Shown piece after piece: positions 1 through 8,100 of a stretch of 11,199 nucleotides of DNA. The DNA is from Saccoglossus kowalevskii. Taxonomy: Eukaryota > Hemichordata > Enteropneusta > Harrimaniidae. The notes beneath the pieces were generated by a model that saw nothing but the letters and a program-made list of their open reading frames with translations, made no database searches and was not told the origin of the DNA. The position numbers and the translations under genes are program-made. The stretch is from the NCBI RefSeq assembly GCF_000003605.2, contig NW_003112468.1, positions 253,120-264,318 of the forward strand, read 5' to 3'. Position 1 is the stretch's first letter. Each line of letters begins with the position of its first letter.

Positions 1-2023
1 TCAGTGTTCAGTATTACTGCTTATAAACTGTTTATTTACTGTACCAGTTGTGTAACATTGAGTAACAAGAGTTTGTTATAGCCTGTTTCATATTTAGCAT
101 ACCTACAGCCTGCCCAATTAGTTTGTTTGTTCAATAAACAAGATTAAAATTTGGTTTGCCTTCAAACAGTCAAAATCTCTATCTAATAAATGTGTTCTCT
201 TTTCTTCAGAAGTGTCCAAGTAGACCTCAACATGTTGTTTCTCTTGGGCTCTAAGCTCTCTGGTCACAATGAAATGGTGACATCACTAAATTACTTACTG
301 GTGACATAAATGCTACTACTGATGCATAGCAACAGTAAATATAATAAATTTGAGACAATATTTAGTGAAATTTTCTTTCTATTGTAAAATATGGTTAGAA
401 AGGTCAAAAAGTCAAGTTCATTGCCGGCTACCTGAATATATGTCTGCGATTATGTCTGTTTTTTATTGTCATAAATACAACATATGGTCACTGCTGTGAT
501 ATTTGTAGTCACGTACAATGTACATCCACTTTGGTGCGACATAATTGACCTGTAAGAAAACACAACTTTACCACAGCTTGGAAGGTGCTGTTTACTACAG
601 TGAGACTTGCATAGAAATAATCCCTATTGTTTAGAAGTGTATTTGATCGTCCTGGAATTCTCCAAACTAATTTGAATCATGAATGTTGAGAAGAGTGGGC
701 ACAAAGGACAATCCATTCATCAACAATTACATTTTCATCTTTTTCTTGAAAACTACCAGCTCATTTGGTTTGACATTTAGTATGTAGGTACCAAATGTTT
801 ATTTCATGACGATATCTTCAATTCTCTTATCTATGTAATTTGCCTCAAGACTACCAATGTTCATTCATAATTGTAGTTGATTTGAATGACCTACACAATG
901 TATAGTTATCGCACCATACAATGTGAAAAAAAGCCGCCAACAAATTAAAAAACAAAAAAAAAACTTTGTGATCCAGCTCTGTGGCACAGGCATACCCAGT
1001 TGTCCGACGCCCAATATACACCAATATGTGCATGACTCGTACGTTACAAAAAGGTCTTGAACACTGACAATGTTGTCACTCACCAATCATTTCACTGCAG
1101 GTATATATTTCAGGGTATATAACAATTTGTGTGGGATCTTTCAATTTATTTATTTTGAGACACATTTGTACATAATATATTAAATTTGAGAAATACACTT
1201 GACATATTGTCGGGGACATATTTGTTGACGAGCCCCTCAAATGAACTCTGCTATTATCATGTTATCATGACCAACCAGGCCTATCACATCCGCAAATGAA
1301 CTAATCTAGGCCAGTACCCACAGCTTGGTTCATCTTTTTATCTTTTTTCCCTTCTCGTAATCGACCTAGTTCCTCTCTGTTGCCGCTAGAAAAATAAGAA
1401 TTGAGCAAGTTTCCAATCCCTGAAACCATGAATGTCTTTCTTTGAGCACATATTGTAATTTTTATGCACAATCCCCCCCGCCCCCTCTCGTGCACTCTCG
1501 AACCACTTTGTGGAGTGCAGACGAGGTCTCTGTAGTGGCTGAACAAACAGCTCACATCATATCATTTCTTATTAGCTCCATGATATCACTTACATGATCA
1601 ACTCCGTAATTACATAAACATACCTAGAGATTGAACAAACAACTCGGGATTAACACATTGCATTTGCATAAACCCATGGCTGACAGCCAGTTTGAGCAGT
1701 CAAAACGACTGTTTGAATCATGCTTTTCTGTCTCTTTTACATGGAAATAGCTTCAACCTTGTATATTAACATCTAAATTGTATCACTGATATATTTATGT
1801 TTGTGTGCACTATGAAAATAATGCATCACAGGTGTTAAAAAAAGAGTGAATTTTGCGGAGCATTTCGAAACAATGTTTCACGCTTGATTGTCATTTGCAT
1901 ACTGAAAACTGGCAGCTATCTTTCCTTTTATACACCCGGAGCCGTAGTTTTCTACCACATGTAGAATGATAGATACAATTATTAATTCATACTCAGTTGA
2001 ATTTTCAAATCTTTGTTTTTCAG
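1..2023. other. Upstream noncoding region, no gene seen
   Basis: AT-rich sequence upstream of exon 1. It should contain an intron of the same gene, since exon 1 opens on a split codon, but no convincing upstream exon was found. It holds an A-rich tract (about 926-963) and one C-rich spot at 1471-1488. Open frames on the minus strand (up to 84 codons near 1301-1555) have no recognisable protein features. Confidence 0.5.
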
Positions 2024-2180
2024 AGCTAGAAAGTGTTGCTTGAACTTAGCTGGTCCAAAGACTTCACTTACTAATATCCGACTTGTTCGAAATGATGGCA
2101 GAGACTCTGGAATTGAAGAAGGTACCATGTTGGTGCAAACAACTGACCCATTACAACAAAACATACAGCTTGATGATAAG
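2024..2180 (+). CDS. Exon 1 of the visible gene (N-terminal, unstructured)
   Basis: The acceptor is a T-rich tract ending in ttttcag (AG at 2022-2023) and the donor is aag|gtgaga at 2181. The exon is 157 nt. Its first base completes a split codon and it ends on a whole codon. It encodes about 53 residues, basic at the start (ARKCC, NIRLVRNDGR) and then polar and acidic (SGIEEGT, ending QLDDK). No domain is recognised. Because it opens on a split codon there must be an upstream exon, which I could not find in 1-2023. The reading is in one frame without stops, and the polar composition contrasts with the AT-rich flanks, which supports coding. Confidence 0.6.
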
Positions 2181-5100
2181 GTGAGATCTCTGATCAACTA
2201 TTTCTTTTTAGATATTCATTTTATTTAAGAACACAAAAAGTTAATCTGACACCTAGTAAGATGTTCAACATTAATTGTTATATATATTATTGCATTATTA
2301 TTATGACATAATTGCTGCAGATTGTTCGCCATAATGTATCCCATTATTGCGCATCAAGGCCCTGAACCATGGATATGAATACAATGTTGTTTTTCGAAAA
2401 AACGAATAAAGGAAAAGCTATTTAAAAAGAATAAAAAAAGTATTTAATACTAAATCAAATAAAATGGTCCATTGTCAATAACAATGGATTACAATATCGA
2501 AATCAGACAGTTTTGTGAGGACATCATCGTCTACTTTGCCCGCTAAAGTGTGTTTTGACGTGGCGTTCTGTCAAGTGCGCACTCTTCTTGATTTTGCGAC
2601 TGATGCTGCTGTTCTGGTGGCTTCCTGATTGGGTTGCCCAATCCTGTCGATGAAATAAGGTTAGCCCAGAGTGATTTTTCCAAGTAAAAGTGATGACCGA
2701 AATGGAATTATATCTACAGAGTGTGAGTACAGAGAGATGAATTTATTCTGCATTTTGTACTGAGTAGTACTACATTATTTGTAAAACGAGATCTACGAAA
2801 GATTAACATGACTTGAATTTTCCCAGCCGCGACTCCTTAGTAAATGTCACAGTCGTTCTAGGATGGCTAACACCCACTAGATTTCTAGCCATGTTTATTC
2901 ACTCACTATGCCTCCTTTGACGTATATATACCCTGGATACACACCACTACGCACTCTGGCACAGACAGTCGATCTGCAGTAGCGATCTGGGAGGAGGCTA
3001 TGCATACACACTAGCATGGTTTAGCATAGTGCGAGTCCACTGCTAACACTGAGTTGTTTACTTGGGTGATCACTACAATGCTACTCCACACTACACATCA
3101 TTAACTAGTCTACTCGCAATATAAATGATTTAAAATATTTGATGGATTAAAACTAGTTTCTTTCTTAGTTTGTCCATGGAGGTAAAAGTTTTTACCTCCA
3201 TGGTTTGTCATACGAGTTGTACATTATCTAGATTCAGGGGCCAGAGACTGTGAAACTGTTCCGTTCACTGTGGACTTTTCACAAAGTTTTCTGTCCTTTA
3301 GTGGCAGCAAATCCACTGGTACGCTATAAAATAGTAATAGTATTGAACTCCCCGCAAACACATAATGAACTCAAGCATACTTTGTGCTCCATATATGTCA
3401 CACAAAGTGAGCTTTCATTGTTGTTTAAATATTGTGTAACTGTGTAGGATTATGTTTAATTGTGTACAGGTAATCTAGTGGTTTTAATGTGCTATGACCC
3501 TTTTCAAACATTACATGTACCCTTCATTCTGTCACCACTAAATGCTAGTACCAGTAATCTCTGAATGAAACAGGAATGAAGTGTATGCATAATGGTATGT
3601 GATGGTCAAATCTGCTTTGTCAAAACTAAAGTTGTGAGCATACATGTATTAGCAGGGATTGCGTTAACCCCATATTTTGCTTCCCGGACTCCAATTATTG
3701 AAGAGGGACCCAGTTTTTCAGGCAAGCTGGGGTCCAATGTCTAATAAATTGATCCAGGGTCAAATTTCAATTTCTTAACTTTTTTTAAATGGGACTCGTC
3801 TTGTCGAGACACTAGCGCAAACCCTGATTAGTGAGAAGGTTTGCTAACTTGCTGCCCCAGTACAGAGACGTGGTGTTACATCTTTCACTTTCAAAACAAA
3901 TTTAGGTTATTGATCTTGAGTGGTTTGGGTAGCACATCAGAAAGGGTCTACTTGCCTTGGTTGTTATTTAGTTTGCCAAGATAAAATATAGATGTATAAT
4001 CTGTCACCAAATTACTTTCCTTTGTTATTTAGTAGTTCAGTACACAGTCATATACAGTGTAGTTACATGGATTCATATCTAGTAACTCTATAGGGTTAAT
4101 CAGAAATGAAATTGGCCATATACTGTTATTATAGTAATACAATCCTTACGTTGTATTTTAATGATTCAACATACAATAAGTGTAATAATTATATTTGGTT
4201 TATGCCCACTTCCATTAGTGTTGAGTTCCATACAGCAAGTATGGGACTGTATGACAGTGTTCTTTCTAAGTATCTGAACAGAATATAGCTGTCTCTATCC
4301 AGTCCTTTCTCCAAGTGGCTGACTGCTACTGCACGTATATGAAGAGTATACATGTATGTATGCAGCAATTGTAACCTGCTGTGTGGCATGCATACTTCAA
4401 ATTCTATGCTGGTACTCATGTACCATGACTTTTACTTATTATCAATAAATATCCAGAAATACATCATGTTTTCATAAGTCACTATTTCTTGTTGCCTTGT
4501 AGGAATTTGCAGTGTATAAACATGCAGTGTTGTGTGCTGAGTTTCCAGTGCTGGCAGCCCCTGGTCCACCCTCCCCACATAGCCCGCCAGCACTCCAAAG
4601 ACTACATTTAGAGTTCTGATCAGAAGTCCACATTTGTCCACCAAGTCTAGCCAGCCAAGGGAAAGATTCAGTGAGGATAGTGACTCTGATGAAAGCACAT
4701 CCCCTATTCAGACAGAGATGTTGTTTGAGTTGGTGCGACAGGCATTTAATCTGACATCGGATAAACATCAGTATTACAGCGAAATTATTATGCAAGGACT
4801 TGGTAGGAAAACACCAGCTAAGGTAAAATTCTGTCATTAACACATTTTATTAAAACTTTTGTAACCTTTCACAAAATATTCATCTGCATATTATTGCCAC
4901 TCTTTTGTTCAAACCACAAATGGGACTTTTTGGTTTTTGGTGTGTGTATGTATGTATGTATGTACATGTATGTCTGTTTTATTGATATCCTAAGAACAAT
5001 TTCTCAGATTTATCCAAAAGATGTAGGTTTGTATCGATACAAAATATTTTTTGCGTATTCAAATCTAGCCAGTCTTGTCTTATTGCTCTGTTAACATTTA

Positions 5101-8100
5101 AGAGATCTGCAATCGTAGCTATTGGCTGCATGGTCATTGATAGTTTAAGTATTTTAAAATGACTTCAACCATTCATAAGATATAAATATTGTTTCTTTTC
5201 ACAGTTGTTGGTGGAGGAGCTTGTAAGCCAGCTGGCGATACTAGAAAATAATAGACATCCCTTTTACAGTCCACAGTCATTTCTGGTACGTACCATTTAT
5301 TACTGTTTTACATCTGAAAGCAATGCATGTAACAATAGAATATAGAAACATGTACTTCTATGTTATGATCATTTTAAATCTGTTATGGCTGTCTTCCTTA
5401 TTTGAAAACTGTGTGCTATATTCAAATACCTTTCTTTGTTTATGCTTGACACAGCAACAATGTCAAAAATAAAATCATGTCAGGCAAATAGAAGTTATAT
5501 TATGCACTTCACTGTTATCATGAGAATACTGCAAAGTATATAAACAGGCAGGATGGGATTGCGTTTCATGCTGCTATGCTCTATACAATCTCTGTGCATA
5601 GTTGCATATGATTGTTCTTACAAGATTTCTGTTCAGGTATGGTTGCTAATTTGCATATTCATGGGGGCGAATACATTGGGGAAATTTCTATATAACAGTA
5701 ACATTGTTTACTTTCAGAGTCGCAATGCATATGATCAATGGCAGCAACGGGAGAGAACCAACATCAGCATTCTTATCAATAAATTCTGGCATTTTTCGCT
5801 TCCATCACCGCCAAGTGTGATGTCAAAATCACAGTATTGGTTCAACAGACATGAAGAATACAGTGTACTTATGCATAGATTGCTTAGGTAAACATGTGGC
5901 ATGGTGACCATTATTATATGAACATTTCTGAAATTGAGCATTTGAGCTTGATGAAACTAAATACAAATAAAGTATGTTGTCGTAGAGATATACTTGTTGA
6001 TTCAAGTTGTAATCCAATCCAAGGAAGCAGAGAAAAAATTGTGAATTTGTATTGTGATTGTATTGTACACAGTTCTGCATATGTTGACTTTCAGATTGTG
6101 TTCAATTTTTTTCATCAGCCATCAAATTCACAAATCGTAAATCATAATATTGGTGTTAAATAAAGTGGTAAATACATCCCAAGTTATTATTATACACTTC
6201 CCTCACTCGAAAAATTTATATCGCTATTACAATTACAAAATGCAGTAATCTTGCGTAATATTTCTAAATTTATTTTTCTCGCCACAAAAAAACGGTAATA
6301 CAATTATTTTGGTCTGACAGTTCTTTTCATATTTTCTTGTTCTTTTTCAGTCACTGTAAAATGACATTGTCCTTTGTAACATGTTATGTAATTACAATGA
6401 ATATACCTTGAGGCCGGAGGCCTACAGTATTATGAATAAATTTAAAAAATAAATAAAGTGCTTCCTTTCAATGGTTGAAAAAAACTATGTACCGGGGTAT
6501 CTGCAACTAACTGTACATACCACTTGAATTCTGTTTAATTCTTTTATTTCAGATTTGAAACCTCTATTCGAAGAAATTCAGCATTTTTTATGCCCCTCTC
6601 ATCATCATCAAGAAGACTGCTCAAGGAATTTGGACAGCGATATGGAGTGGTAGGTATTGTTTCTGTGATAGGTGTTCAAATAGTTTACTAACTTTTTTAG
6701 CTATGTAGAGTTTATAAGTATTCAGTATGATAAAGTTTAATGTAATGAGATCCCAAGAAGTTTTTGTTTAACATGATCAAATATATATGTATATAAAGAA
6801 TCTTTTGTACTGTGAGAACTTTATTAAATGATTAAGTAATCACGCATTATCAGTCCCCGTTTGGACTCAGTCCAAAAATAAGGACCTATGTTTTGACCTC
6901 TGTGTGTCCGTATGTGCAATCAAACTTCACACATACATCATACATCATATTATACATAATATTATGCACATCAATTTGTTTCACGATCTGATTCAAGATG
7001 GCCGAATGGCAACCATTTTTGTGCTAAAAAATCATCGAAATCAAGCATTTCTTGGCTGTTTACAGATGGATTTTGTTCAAACTTAGTATATACGTTGAAC
7101 ATTATAGGACTTTGATGCACATCATTTTGTTTTTCAGATAGGATTCAAAATAAATTAATTTATTTTTTCTTTTACTCAGGGTGAACTGTACATGAAAATT
7201 GTATACTTAGAGTACTTAGCAAAGTGAGTTTTTTCAAAATTGATATCATTACTAACCTGTTCATTCACATAGTGTTACTTTCACAATTAGAAATGTTGTG
7301 TTAAATTTGCATAGAAATATCTTGAAAGTTACTGTGACTCTCTGATTGTAAGGATTATACTGCAGTGATCGCTGTGAAAACATTTTGTGAAATTGTGGTT
7401 TACAGTGTATGTATATTACATTATTACATGTACTACTGCAATTTGAAATATTTATCATTATATTCACTTCTTTCAGTAATTTTGAGAATGAAGTTGGTGT
7501 AATCAGACATATTACCAAGACTGTGGATAAAGTGTTTAATGTACTACATTTACAATATAGGGGAAGACTTATTATGACCAGGACAGAGGTGTGTACAAAG
7601 TCATACATGTAAACCACAGCAAGAACATCGCTATTAAGAGGAATAATTAAAACCTTAGTTGCAGTCAGATTAATTTGTTTGCTCCCTTGGTCTAACACTC
7701 AGGGTCATGTTTATGTGTGTATTGCCATACATGTAAACCACAGCAAGAACATCGCTATTAAGAGGAATAATTAAAACCTTAGTTTCAGTCAGATTAGTTT
7801 GTTAGCTTCTTTGGTCTAACACTCAGGGTCATGTTCATGTGTGTATTGCCATAAACATGAGGTGCGTAGCCAAAATGTTACTTTCACAACAGCTGTATTA
7901 ATAATAATCGCAGCTGTGCAGTGTGGTGTATTGGTCAAACGACATGTGCAGTTTAGTACAATCCTTAGCTAACCTTTATTCAATTAGAAGTAGTGCAACT
8001 TATTACAACAAATGTTGTTTGATGTTTTTATTGTTTTTTAGTTTGAACATTTATTTAATATTCAATGAATGATGAAATGTACATTCTGATTATTTTCAAC

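Larger units (their letters stand above)
2181..4582 (+). other. Intron 1 (2.4 kb), repeat-bearing
   Basis: The largest intron in the window. Only the features listed separately are recognisable: a less AT-rich patch with a minus-strand open frame (2543-2707), hairpins, a TATA-like site at 2923-2930, a perfect palindrome at 3174-3203 and a MITE-like element at 3653-3826. The rest is plain AT-rich sequence. A missed small exon cannot be excluded. Confidence 0.5.

Noticed and set aside
210-290. Possible exon after ttttcttcag at 200-209
   Set aside because: Acceptor is good, but the frames are short or stop early, the nearest donor is weak, and the end phase does not match what exon 1 requires.
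1301-1555. 84-codon open frame on the minus strand
   Set aside because: Not recognisable as any protein, no splice context, and covers a C-rich run; treated as chance.
3250-3447. 65-codon open frame in intron 1
   Set aside because: No acceptor/donor pair of the right phase and no recognisable motif; inclusion is not needed to join exons 1 and 2.
4472-4843. 123-codon open frame on the minus strand
   Set aside because: Antisense shadow of exon 2 of the plus-strand gene, whose phase-consistent splice chain is far better supported.
4941-4973. TGTA/TATG run as a regulatory or CRISPR-like array
   Set aside because: A short simple-sequence microsatellite without spacers; ordinary in animal introns.
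5894-6163. 89-codon open frame in intron 4
   Set aside because: Exon 4 ends at a good donor just before it and joins exon 5 in phase; composition is like intron sequence.
7261-7698. 145-codon open frame on the minus strand
   Set aside because: It runs antisense across exon 7, both flanking introns and the tandem duplication; low-complexity composition and no motif.
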